A DNA stretch of 64,000 nt. It comes from Pseudolysobacter antarcticus. Its GTDB lineage: Bacteria > Pseudomonadota > Gammaproteobacteria > Xanthomonadales > Rhodanobacteraceae. Under the pieces are notes generated by a model. That model made no database searches. It was not told where the DNA came from and worked only from the letters and a program-made list of their open reading frames with translations. Shown here piece by piece: positions 46,730 to 54,176 of the stretch. Numbering within the stretch: position 1 is the first letter of the stretch; every line of letters begins with the position of its first letter. The DNA is taken from the NCBI RefSeq assembly GCF_004168365.1, contig NZ_CP035704.1, forward strand, positions 2,170,001 through 2,234,000, written 5' to 3'. A program made the position numbers and the translations under genes.

Positions 46730-47073
46730 GGCTGTTCTCTGCTGCAATTCGATACGCGGCATGATAACCGAGAGTCGTGCATCGGCGTTCTGAAGCCCCT
46801 GCAGTTGTATCTGCGGCAACTGACATTTTCGCCGGCGCGCGACGCGGGTACGCCGCGCGTGCTCTGGGCCATCAGTCCGAACAGCGGCAAACTCGAATGT
46901 TCGTGGTCTTCCAATCCGGAGTGCGCGCGGCGATCTTCGACTCACATCTTATTCCTGGCGCAGGCCGCCTGAAACTTTCTGCGCGGGACCAAGCGAGCAC
47001 CATCGACTCTGTCGCCACTGCGTCATACGCTTCGCCAAGAATAACCAGAGATTCAATCACGGGCATACCTGCC
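46730..47073. other. Intergenic region with possible coding remnant
   Basis: A 344 bp divergent spacer. On the plus strand, bases 46,790-46,972 form a 60-codon open stretch (reading LYLRQLTFSPARDAGTPRVL, then WAISPNSGKLECSWSS) that reads like protein but lacks an ATG/GTG/TTG start and a partner. It may be a decayed gene fragment. No promoter is evident, and the ribosome-binding site before 47,074 is weak. Confidence 0.35.
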
Positions 47074-48423
47074 ATGACGAAAAATGTTTTCAATACGCGG
47101 AAAAAAATTTCGCTATCGCTTGCCACCGTTGCGCTGGGGTCTTCTGCGCTCGCGCATGCGGACGACGAGCGCTATTTCATCCCGCAACTATTGGGCGCGC
47201 AGTACACCTTGATCCAGCAGCATCAGGATGCGCTGAACTCACCGTATGCCGGGCCGTTGAGCCTGCATCCCGATGGCGACACGGCGCGTTCGCATACCTT
47301 CGGTGCGTATCTCGGCGTGCCGTTGAGCACGCACCTGCAGTTTTATTTCGATCTCGAAATGTTCAAGGGCGAAGGTGTCAGCGGTTCGACCGGACTCGGT
47401 GGATTGACCAATGGCGATGTGATCCGTTCGGGTACGGCGACGCTCGGCAAACGTCCGTATGTGGCGCGACGCTATCTGCGTTATGTGGTGCCGTTCGGTG
47501 ATGAAACCGCTGATGTGGAACGTGCGCTGGAGCAGTTGCCGGGCAAGGAGTTCGTGCATCGTCTCGAGTTCAAGCTCGGCACGCTCGCGGCGAGCGATGA
47601 TTTCGATAAAAATCGCTATGCCAATTCCACGCGTACGCAATTCTCCAACTGGAGTCTGTTCAACAATACCGCGTGGGATTTTGCCGCCGATACGCGCGGC
47701 TACAGCAACGGTTTGGTGGTGGGCTGGATCAATGCCGGCTGGGCCTTGCGCTACGGTGTGTACCAAATGCCGAAAGAGGCGAATGGGCAGGCGCTGGAAT
47801 GGCCGATTGCGCGCGCGCGCGGCGAGAATATCGAACTGAGCTGGCAGCCGAATGTGGATGGCGCCAGCGTGCGTTTGCTCGTATTCCGCAACATTGCGCG
47901 CATGGGGCTTTATCGCGAAGCCCTGGCAATTGCGCAAGCGAGCGGACAAGTGCCGGACATTCGCGCCGATGACAAAGACGGACGACGCAAGTTCGGCTAC
48001 GCTTTGAATGCCGATCTGCCGCTGGTCGACAATGGCGATACCGGCCTGTTCGCGCGTTACGGCTGGAGCGATGGTCGCAAGGAATCGTTTGCTTTCACCG
48101 AAGTGGATCGCAGCCTGAGTTTTGGCGCGCAGTTATCCGGCACGCATTGGGGCAGGGCGCAGGATCATCTCGGCATCGGAGTCGTGACCAATCAGCTTGC
48201 GTTGGATCATCGCGATTATTTGGCGGCAGGTGGCAGCGGATTTACGCTCGGCGATGGCCGTCTCAACTATGGCAGCGAGCGAATTGTTGAAACCTATTAT
48301 TTGTTTCAGCCAGTGAAATTTTTCAGCCTGAGCCCGGATCTGCAGCTGATCCACAATCCCGGTTATAACCGCGATCGTGGGCCGGCGCGTTTCGCCGGCT
48401 TGCGCGCGCATCTGGAATATTGA
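47074..48423 (+). CDS. OprB-type carbohydrate-selective porin
   Basis: Outer-membrane beta-barrel of 449 residues from ATG 47,074. It has a signal peptide (ISLSLATVALGSSALAHADD), alternating amphipathic strands throughout and a terminal aromatic residue (HLEY). Family traits are GAYLGVPLSTHLQFYFDLEM, FKLGTLAASDDFDKNRYANS, FSNWSLFNNTAWDFAADTRG, a periplasm-facing RYGVYQMPKEANG, and GLFARYGWSDGRKESFAFTE. OprB family members pass sugars; the substrate here is not predictable. The longer frame from 46,777 lacks a signal peptide and is rejected. No adjacent sugar-transport genes. Confidence 0.87.
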   Translation: MTKNVFNTRKKISLSLATVALGSSALAHADDERYFIPQLLGAQYTLIQQHQDALNSPYAGPLSLHPDGDTARSHTFGAYLGVPLSTHLQFYFDLEMFKGEGVSGSTGLGGLTNGDVIRSGTATLGKRPYVARRYLRYVVPFGDETADVERALEQLPGKEFVHRLEFKLGTLAASDDFDKNRYANSTRTQFSNWSLFNNTAWDFAADTRGYSNGLVVGWINAGWALRYGVYQMPKEANGQALEWPIARARGENIELSWQPNVDGASVRLLVFRNIARMGLYREALAIAQASGQVPDIRADDKDGRRKFGYALNADLPLVDNGDTGLFARYGWSDGRKESFAFTEVDRSLSFGAQLSGTHWGRAQDHLGIGVVTNQLALDHRDYLAAGGSGFTLGDGRLNYGSERIVETYYLFQPVKFFSLSPDLQLIHNPGYNRDRGPARFAGLRAHLEY

Positions 48424-48466
48424 TTCGGCTTACGCACTGAATTTTCGCGCTGATGTGGAGCGCAAT

Positions 48467-49219
48467 TCATCGCGATAAATCACGCAGCGCGACAAGTGTG
48501 GCCGCGGCCGTTTGTCGAAGCTCCTCGATATGGCTTTCCGTCGAATTCCCAGGTGCATCGATCAACCTTCGCAGTTTAGTGCACGCTGCGGCCAATACAC
48601 TCGCGCCGCAAAAACCGGCGGACGCCTGCAGACGATGCAGGCGTTCGCGTAAAGCTGCGTGATCACGACTCTTGTCCAAGCGCGCAAATTCGTCAGGAAT
48701 CGCCGCGAGTTCGTCGACGAGTAACTGTCGCAGCGCATGCAGAATGATCCTGTCACCGCCGACGCCCGGCAGTGCAGCGGCATCGTCTAGCAATGGGCCG
48801 AACTTCGTTATATCCGTGGTCGGAATATGGCTAGTTTCCGGCGATATTGGTTTTATCAACGTCATCGCAAAATAAGGACGCAGCGCATTTTCGAGCGTCG
48901 CCAGGCTCAGTGGCTTTTCCAGCACCTGAGCGAATCCAGTCGCGAGCAAATCGGCGCGCAGCGCAGGCGTGACTTCGGCGCTCGTGGCGATGGCGGGCGT
49001 GCTGATACCGATAGTGCGCAGATGTTTCAAGACGTCGGGGCCGCTGAGTTTCGGCATACGATTGTCCAGCAGCAGCAGATCATAACGTTGCCGATTCGCC
49101 TGCGTGAGTGCGGCTGCGCCATCGTCGGCGCCATCGGCATCGATGCCGAGCTGCGTCATCGCCTCCAGCAGAAACTGCAGGCTCAGCGGATTATCGTCGG
49201 CGATCAGAATGCGTGACAT
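48467..49219 (-). CDS. Receiver domain - HPt fusion protein
   Basis: A 250-residue two-component signalling protein. The receiver domain (1-115) has acidic pair D8/D9, phosphoacceptor Asp52 (LLLLDNRMP), switch T79 and conserved Lys102 (LEKPLS). The C-terminal domain (135-250) is a histidine phosphotransfer module with LRERLHRLQASAGFCGASVL, putative phospho-His195. There is no DNA-binding output. It probably relays phosphate in a phosphorelay with an orphan hybrid kinase; none is encoded in this window. It is divergent from rlmD. Confidence 0.88.
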   Translation of the reverse strand: MSRILIADDNPLSLQFLLEAMTQLGIDADGADDGAAALTQANRQRYDLLLLDNRMPKLSGPDVLKHLRTIGISTPAIATSAEVTPALRADLLATGFAQVLEKPLSLATLENALRPYFAMTLIKPISPETSHIPTTDITKFGPLLDDAAALPGVGGDRIILHALRQLLVDELAAIPDEFARLDKSRDHAALRERLHRLQASAGFCGASVLAAACTKLRRLIDAPGNSTESHIEELRQTAAATLVALRDLSR

Positions 49220-49361
49220 GGCTGAACCTCGTTGAGAATGTGCGTACGAACGGCAAAGGCTGCACCGATTGCGCCAGCAACGTATCGATCCGGCTGATAT
49301 TATGCTCGACCGTCGAGCACGATTGACTGCGACGCACTATTTCTCAATTGCTGGTGGAACC

Positions 49362-50660
49362 GTGTCGCAAACGCTTGAACTCGAAATTACCGATTTGATC
49401 CATGACGGCCGCGGCGTGGCGCACATCGATGGCAAGGCCATTTTTGTCAGCGGTGCGTTGCCCGGCGAGCGCGTACTTGCGCGTATGAATGCGCGGCATC
49501 GGCATTTCGATGAAGCGCAGACCGAGGAAGTTCTGCTCGCATCGCCAGATCGAGTCGAACCGCGCTGCGCCCATTTCGGCATCTGCGGCGGCTGCTCGTT
49601 GCAGCATTTGTCGCCGGCAGGACAGATTGCCGCAAAGCAAAAAATTCTGCTGGAAAATCTCGAACGCATCGGCAAAGTCACGCCGACAAATATGCTGGCA
49701 CCGCTCACCGATCTGGCGTGGGGTTATCGGCGCAAGGGGCGGTTGTCGGTCAAGTACGTCGAGAAAAAAGGTCGTTTGCTGGTCGGTTTCCGCGAGAACA
49801 ACGGCAAGTTTGTCGCCGACATAAAACGTTGCGAAGTGCTGCTGCCGGCGGTGGGTGATCGGATCGAAGCGCTCGCGACCTTGATCGGTGGCATGGATGC
49901 ATTGCGCGAACTGCCGCAGATCGAAATCGCTGCGGGCGATGATCTGGTCGCGTTGATTTTTCGCCATCTCAAGCCGCTGTCGGAAAAAGACAGAGAGCTG
50001 TTGCTGGCGTTTGCCAAGAGCGAAAATCTCGGTGTTTTCCTGCAGCCCGGCGGCAACGACAGCGTGCACGCGTTGTGGCCGGAAGATGCGCATCTGAGTT
50101 TCCGCATTCCGGCTTCCGAGATCGACATCGAATTCAAGCCGCTGGATTTTATCCAGATCAACGAAGGCATCAATCTCAAGATGATCGCGCAGACGATCGA
50201 CCTGCTAGATCTGCAGCCGAAGGATCGCGTGCTTGATCTGTTTTGCGGACTCGGCAATTTCACCTTGCCGCTGGCGCGTCGCGCTGGCCAAGTCACGGGC
50301 GTGGAGGGCGAGGCGAGTCTGGTCGCGCGCGCAAATACGAATGCGCGACACAATAATCTGCACAACGTCGATTTCTTCAGCGCTAATTTGTTCGAGGATC
50401 AGCGCGCGACACCGTGGGCCAAACAGAAATACGACAAGCTGCTGCTTGATCCGCCGCGCTCCGGCGCCGCCGAAATTCTGGAGTATTTGCCAGGCCGTAG
50501 CGTGCAGCGCGTGGTATATGTTTCATGTCATCCGGGTTCGCTGGCGCGCGACGCTGGCATCCTGGTGCAACGTCACGGCTTTAAACTCAGCGCCGCCGGC
50601 GTGATGGACATGTTTCCGCATACCGCGCACGTTGAATCGATTGCGCTGTTTGAACGCTGA
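49362..50660 (+). CDS. rlmD: 23S rRNA (uracil-1939-C5)-methyltransferase RlmD
   Basis: SAM-dependent RNA methyltransferase of the TrmA/RumA family, 432 residues from GTG 49,362 (VSQTLELEITDLIHDGRGVA; GGTGGA upstream). A TRAM domain (1-60) is followed by a [4Fe-4S] site with Cys69, Cys75 and Cys78 (RCAHFGICGGC) and a fourth Cys in KRCEVLL near 157. The SAM motif is DLFCGLGNFTLPLARR, and the active-site loop VSCHPGSLARD carries the nucleophilic cysteine. ATG 49,302 in the same frame is a less likely start, because it adds residues without similarity. Confidence 0.93.
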   Translation: MSQTLELEITDLIHDGRGVAHIDGKAIFVSGALPGERVLARMNARHRHFDEAQTEEVLLASPDRVEPRCAHFGICGGCSLQHLSPAGQIAAKQKILLENLERIGKVTPTNMLAPLTDLAWGYRRKGRLSVKYVEKKGRLLVGFRENNGKFVADIKRCEVLLPAVGDRIEALATLIGGMDALRELPQIEIAAGDDLVALIFRHLKPLSEKDRELLLAFAKSENLGVFLQPGGNDSVHALWPEDAHLSFRIPASEIDIEFKPLDFIQINEGINLKMIAQTIDLLDLQPKDRVLDLFCGLGNFTLPLARRAGQVTGVEGEASLVARANTNARHNNLHNVDFFSANLFEDQRATPWAKQKYDKLLLDPPRSGAAEILEYLPGRSVQRVVYVSCHPGSLARDAGILVQRHGFKLSAAGVMDMFPHTAHVESIALFER

Positions 50661-50695
50661 GTTTTCATGTGTACGCATAGGGGGCGAGACACGTC

Positions 50696-51199
50696 ATGGC
50701 TATGGAAATTGAACGCAAGTTTCTGGTTGTCGGTGAGGCATGGCGCGCGCAAACGAGTCGTATCGAGCGCATCGAACAAGGGTATCTCTCCAATGTTGCG
50801 GGATTGACCAGCGCGAATAGCTCGGTGCGCGTGCGCGTGACCGACGAGCAGGCGTGGCTCAACGTCAAATCGGTGACGCTCGGCGTATCGCGGCAGGAAT
50901 ACGAATACCCGATTCCAGTGGACGATGCGCTGGTGATGCTGGCGACACTTTGCGAAGGCTTGGTCGAGAAACAACGGCACTATGTCGAACTCGATGGTTT
51001 CATATTCGAGGTCGATGAATTCAGTGGTGCGAACACCGGATTGATTGTCGCCGAACTCGAGCTCGACGCCGAGGATCAGCCCTATCCGAAACCCGCGTGG
51101 CTGGGGCGGGAAGTCAGCAATCTGCCACGTTATTACAACGTCAATCTGCTGCGGCATCCGTATGCACATTGGAGTGCATCGGAAAAACTCGGCGAATAA
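50696..51199 (+). CDS. CYTH-domain protein (triphosphate tunnel metalloenzyme)
   Basis: A 167-residue single CYTH domain. The hallmark ExExK reads EIERK at residues 4-8 and is followed by charged strands (RVRVTDEQAWLNVKS, EYEYPIPVDDALVML, GFIFEVDEFSG, LIVAELELDAEDQ) that line the tunnel. Bacterial members hydrolyse inorganic triphosphate or adenylate-related substrates. It sits between rlmD (35 bp upstream) and nagZ (30 bp downstream) on the same strand and may be part of that operon. Confidence 0.92.
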   Translation: MAMEIERKFLVVGEAWRAQTSRIERIEQGYLSNVAGLTSANSSVRVRVTDEQAWLNVKSVTLGVSRQEYEYPIPVDDALVMLATLCEGLVEKQRHYVELDGFIFEVDEFSGANTGLIVAELELDAEDQPYPKPAWLGREVSNLPRYYNVNLLRHPYAHWSASEKLGE

Positions 51200-51229
51200 A
51201 GTGGCCACAAAAGGATTACAGGAAACACC

Positions 51230-52243
51230 ATGCTGTTGATCGGTATCGAAGGCAAACAACTCGCGGCGCATGAGTATGACTGGATTCGCGCACCCGAGGT
51301 CAGTGGCGTGATTCTGTTCTCGCGCAACTTCGCGGATCGCGAACAGGTGTGTGTATTGATCGAGCAGATTCGCGAACTGCGCACCGATCCGTTTCTGATT
51401 GCGGTCGATCAGGAAGGCGGCCCGGTGCAGCGCTTCCGTACCGGCTTCACGCGCCTGCCTGCATTGGCGCGTCTCGGTGAATTGTACGAGCGCGACCGTA
51501 GCGCTGCGATTGCGTTGAGCGAAGAACACGCGTGGCTAATGGCCAGTGAAATGCGTGCGCTCGATATCGATCTGAGTTATGCGCCGGTGCTGGATTTGCA
51601 GCGTGGCAATCGCGCGATCGGCGAGCGTGCCTTTCATGCCGATCCGGCGATCGTTTCCGAACTCGGACTGGCGTACCTGCGCGGCATGCGTCTAGCTGGC
51701 ATGGCGGCGACAATCAAGCATTATCCGGGGCATGGCTCGGTGCTCGAAGACACGCATTTCGACGACGCCAGCGATCCACGCACATTCGATCAGTTGCGTA
51801 CCGTCGACCTTCTGCCGTTCATCGATGCGATCGCTGCCGGCGCTGAAGCAGTGATGATGGCGCATGTCGCCTATCCCGCGGTCGATCCACTCGCGGCGGG
51901 TTATTCGCGGATCTGGATTCAGGATATCCTGCGCGACCAGCTCGGATTTCGCGGCCTGGTTTTCAGCGACGATATCGGCATGGCGGCGGCAGAATCGGTC
52001 GGTGGTATTGCCGCGCGCATCACGGCACATCTTGATGCCGGCTGCGATATCGTGCTGGTCTGCGCACCTGCTCTTGTCGCCGAAGCGATTGCCGCGATCG
52101 CCGGTCAACCGCCGTGCGATTCAGCAAAAGTTGCGCTGCTGCAAGGCAAACTCGCAGCCACTTGGACGGCATTGCAGGACAACCCGCAACGTGCGGCATT
52201 TATCACTCGCGTGACGGCACTCGATGCCGCGCGTACGGCATAA
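51230..52243 (+). CDS. nagZ: Beta-N-acetylhexosaminidase NagZ
   Basis: Cytosolic GH3 enzyme that removes N-acetylglucosamine from anhydromuropeptides in peptidoglycan recycling. The 337-residue length is typical. Signatures: IGIEGKQLAAHEYDWIR, VDQEGGPVQRFR, the substrate and acid-base region KHYPGHGSVLEDTHFD near 163, and the catalytic-nucleophile segment GLVFSDDIGMAAAE. It precedes hpt-like and mtiP genes, the same order as in Pseudomonas, and starts 30 bp after the CYTH gene. Confidence 0.95.
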   Translation: MLLIGIEGKQLAAHEYDWIRAPEVSGVILFSRNFADREQVCVLIEQIRELRTDPFLIAVDQEGGPVQRFRTGFTRLPALARLGELYERDRSAAIALSEEHAWLMASEMRALDIDLSYAPVLDLQRGNRAIGERAFHADPAIVSELGLAYLRGMRLAGMAATIKHYPGHGSVLEDTHFDDASDPRTFDQLRTVDLLPFIDAIAAGAEAVMMAHVAYPAVDPLAAGYSRIWIQDILRDQLGFRGLVFSDDIGMAAAESVGGIAARITAHLDAGCDIVLVCAPALVAEAIAAIAGQPPCDSAKVALLQGKLAATWTALQDNPQRAAFITRVTALDAARTA

Positions 52244-52255
52244 CGGAGTACATCA

Positions 52256-52810
52256 ATGACTGACCATCCACCGCTGGCCGAGGCCGTGCGCAGCGCCGAC
52301 TGTCTGTTCGATCAAGCCGCGTTGAGCGCCGCGATCGAGCGCCTCGGTATAGCGATCACGAGCGATTTGCACGGCGAGGTTCCAGTATTCCTGACCGTGA
52401 TGAACGGTGCGCTGATTTTCGCCGGTGCGTTGTCGTTGGCGGTTAGCACCGATCTCGAATTCGACTACGTGCATGCCACGCGTTATCGCGGCGGCACACG
52501 CGGCCATGATTTGCTCTGGCTCAAGCAACCGCGGCTGAGCCTGCAAGGCCGCACGGTGTTGCTGGTCGATGACATTCTGGACGAAGGTTATACGCTCAAG
52601 GCGATCCGCGATTTTTGCCTCGATCAGGGCGCCAAGCGCGTGCTGATTGTCGTGTTGTGCGAAAAGAAGCACGGCCGTTGTGTGTCGGATTTGAGCGCCG
52701 ATTATGTCGGTGTCGAAGTGCCGGATCGGTATGTCTTCGGTTACGGCATGGACTATTACGAGCAGGGCAGAAATCTGCCGGCCATTTACGCATTGAGGAA
52801 CGACGCATGA
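52256..52810 (+). CDS. hpt: Hypoxanthine-guanine phosphoribosyltransferase
   Basis: Salvages hypoxanthine and guanine to IMP and GMP with PRPP. In 184 residues the PRPP-binding loop VLLVDDILDEGYTLKAI lies near 101-117, the PPi loop VMNGALIFAG near 46-55, and the base-recognition KKHGRCVSDLSADYVG near 138. It begins 12 bp after nagZ and its TGA overlaps the ATG of the methylthioinosine phosphorylase gene, which releases hypoxanthine: direct substrate hand-over is likely. Confidence 0.92.
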   Translation: MTDHPPLAEAVRSADCLFDQAALSAAIERLGIAITSDLHGEVPVFLTVMNGALIFAGALSLAVSTDLEFDYVHATRYRGGTRGHDLLWLKQPRLSLQGRTVLLVDDILDEGYTLKAIRDFCLDQGAKRVLIVVLCEKKHGRCVSDLSADYVGVEVPDRYVFGYGMDYYEQGRNLPAIYALRNDA

Positions 52811-53556
52811 GTCTTGATCTCGCAGTGATCGGCGGCACTGGCCTGTATCGTTTTCCGGGCCTGGAAAATATCGAAAAGCGCGCGATCGACACGCCATTTG
52901 GCGCGCCGTCGGCGGACATCGTGCTCGGCGATTTTCGTGGCAAACGCGTGGCGTTTCTTGCGCGGCACGGCGAGAATCACACGATCGCTCCGCATCGCGT
53001 GAATTACCGCGCCAACCTATGGGCGCTGCATGAGCTCGGCGCGCAACGCGTGATCGGCATCAATGCGGTCGGCGGTATTCGCGTTGACATGGGCCCACGC
53101 GTGATCGCCGTGCCGGATCAGATCGTCGATTACACGCATGGTCGTTTCACGAGTTTTTGCGATGTCGAAGGCGTTGAGGTCAAGCACATCGATTTCAGCG
53201 AACCGTATTCGCTAAGCCTGCGTCAGGCGCTGGTATTGGCCGCGAGCAACGCCGATATTTCAGTGGTACCTGATGGCGTCTATGGCGCGACGCAAGGCCC
53301 GCGCTTGGAAACGCGTGCCGAAATCGCGCGCATGCGTATCGACGGTTGTGATCTTGTCGGCATGACTGGCATGCCTGAAGCGGCGCTCGCGCGCGAGCTG
53401 GAACTCGACTACGCCTGCGTTGCGCTGGTCGCCAACTGGGCCGCGGGATGTGGCGATCAAACCGAAGTCAGCCTGCCGGAAATCTATGCCAATCTCGAAG
53501 CCGTGACCGCGCAGGTGCCGAGTCTGATTGCGGCATTGTTGGCATTGAAGCAGTAA
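52807..53556 (+). CDS. mtiP: S-methyl-5'-thioinosine phosphorylase (MTAP/PNP family)
   Basis: Cleaves methylthioinosine to hypoxanthine and methylthioribose-1-phosphate. The 249-residue protein from ATG 52,807 shows the family 2 nucleoside phosphorylase features IGGTGLYRF, ARHGENHTIAPHRVNYRAN, GINAVGGIR and GVYGATQGPRLET, then CDLVGMTGMPEAALARELEL and VANWAAGCGDQTEVS. The neighbourhood nagZ-hpt-mtiP parallels Pseudomonas aeruginosa, where the neighbour of nagZ was shown to be an MTI phosphorylase. An MTA phosphorylase cannot be excluded. Confidence 0.88.
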   Translation: MSLDLAVIGGTGLYRFPGLENIEKRAIDTPFGAPSADIVLGDFRGKRVAFLARHGENHTIAPHRVNYRANLWALHELGAQRVIGINAVGGIRVDMGPRVIAVPDQIVDYTHGRFTSFCDVEGVEVKHIDFSEPYSLSLRQALVLAASNADISVVPDGVYGATQGPRLETRAEIARMRIDGCDLVGMTGMPEAALARELELDYACVALVANWAAGCGDQTEVSLPEIYANLEAVTAQVPSLIAALLALKQ

Positions 53557-53583
53557 CCAGGCTCCATTGCCGTTGACCGGTAG

Positions 53584-53615
53584 GTCGGATGAGTGGCGCA
53601 GCCACGTTATCCGAC
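53584..53615. repeat. REP-like palindrome in the mtiP-csp intergenic region
   Basis: GTCGGAT (53,584-53,590) pairs with ATCCGAC (53,609-53,615) around an inner GTGGC-GCA-GCCAC hairpin, in the GTAGGTCGGATGAG context familiar from dispersed intergenic repeats. It lies in a 352 bp gap that otherwise holds only the csp promoter region and no supported gene. Confidence 0.6.
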
Positions 53616-53808
53616 GATCGCCCGAAAACTCTGGAATCTGCTGTGGCATTGGCGTCCGGTCGTGTCATCACCGAAAGGCGCTGTCCATACACCCGCTTTA
53701 ATGGTGGCACTTTCCGGCAACTACATGCCTGAGAGTGTCGATCCACGAAACGTTTCGTATGATCTTTCCGCTTGTCAAGTGCCATAGTGTATTTTTTTGT
53801 AAATGCGC

Positions 53809-53817
53809 TGATATACT
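53809..53817 (+). promoter_or_regulatory. Extended -10 promoter of the cold-shock gene
   Basis: TGATATACT (TG-n-TATACT) about 90 bp before the csp ATG, preceded by a T-rich tract rather than a clear -35. The leader contains a CGGCAG...CTGCCG hairpin (about 53,840-53,875), in line with structured 5' untranslated regions of csp mRNAs. GAGG precedes the start codon. Confidence 0.5.
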
Positions 53818-53908
53818 CAGGCTGTGCAAGGCTTTGACGGGCGGCAGGGGAATGCAGTTACGTCGTCACTGCCGTTGCACTTGTTCAACCTGGGAATGAG
53901 GTTTCAAG

Positions 53909-54115
53909 ATGCTTACTGGTACAGTGAAATGGTTCAACGATGCCAAGGGGTTTGGTTTTATCGCTCCGGAAAATGGCACAGAAGATGTGTTTGTGCACTA
54001 CTCGGCGATAACTTCGGAGGGGTTCCGAACGTTGAAGGAAGGGCAGAAAGTCAGCTTTGAAGTGGTGCAGGGGCCAAAGGGATCGCAGGCAGCGGGCGTG
54101 GTGCCGGTTTTATAA
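53909..54115 (+). CDS. Cold-shock-domain protein
   Basis: A 68-residue CspA-type RNA chaperone: one OB-fold with RNP1 KGFGFIAP and RNP2 DVFVHYSA, opening with [10 protein letters not shown]. Length is standard. It has its own promoter-like leader and its own terminator, so is monocistronic. Which paralogue (CspA, CspD, CspE) cannot be decided. Confidence 0.96.
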   Translation: MLTGTVKWFNDAKGFGFIAPENGTEDVFVHYSAITSEGFRTLKEGQKVSFEVVQGPKGSQAAGVVPVL

Positions 54116-54130
54116 CCGCAAAACTGTCGG

Positions 54131-54157
54131 AACGCCCCGCTTGCGTGGGGCGTTTTT
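54131..54157 (+). terminator. Rho-independent terminator of the cold-shock gene
   Basis: Stem AACGCCCC(GC)/(GT)GGGGCGTT closing a TTGC loop, followed by TTTTT. It may also serve the convergent ABC transporter gene ending at 54,177. Confidence 0.92.
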
Positions 54158-54176
54158 AACTACACAAACGGTCGTG

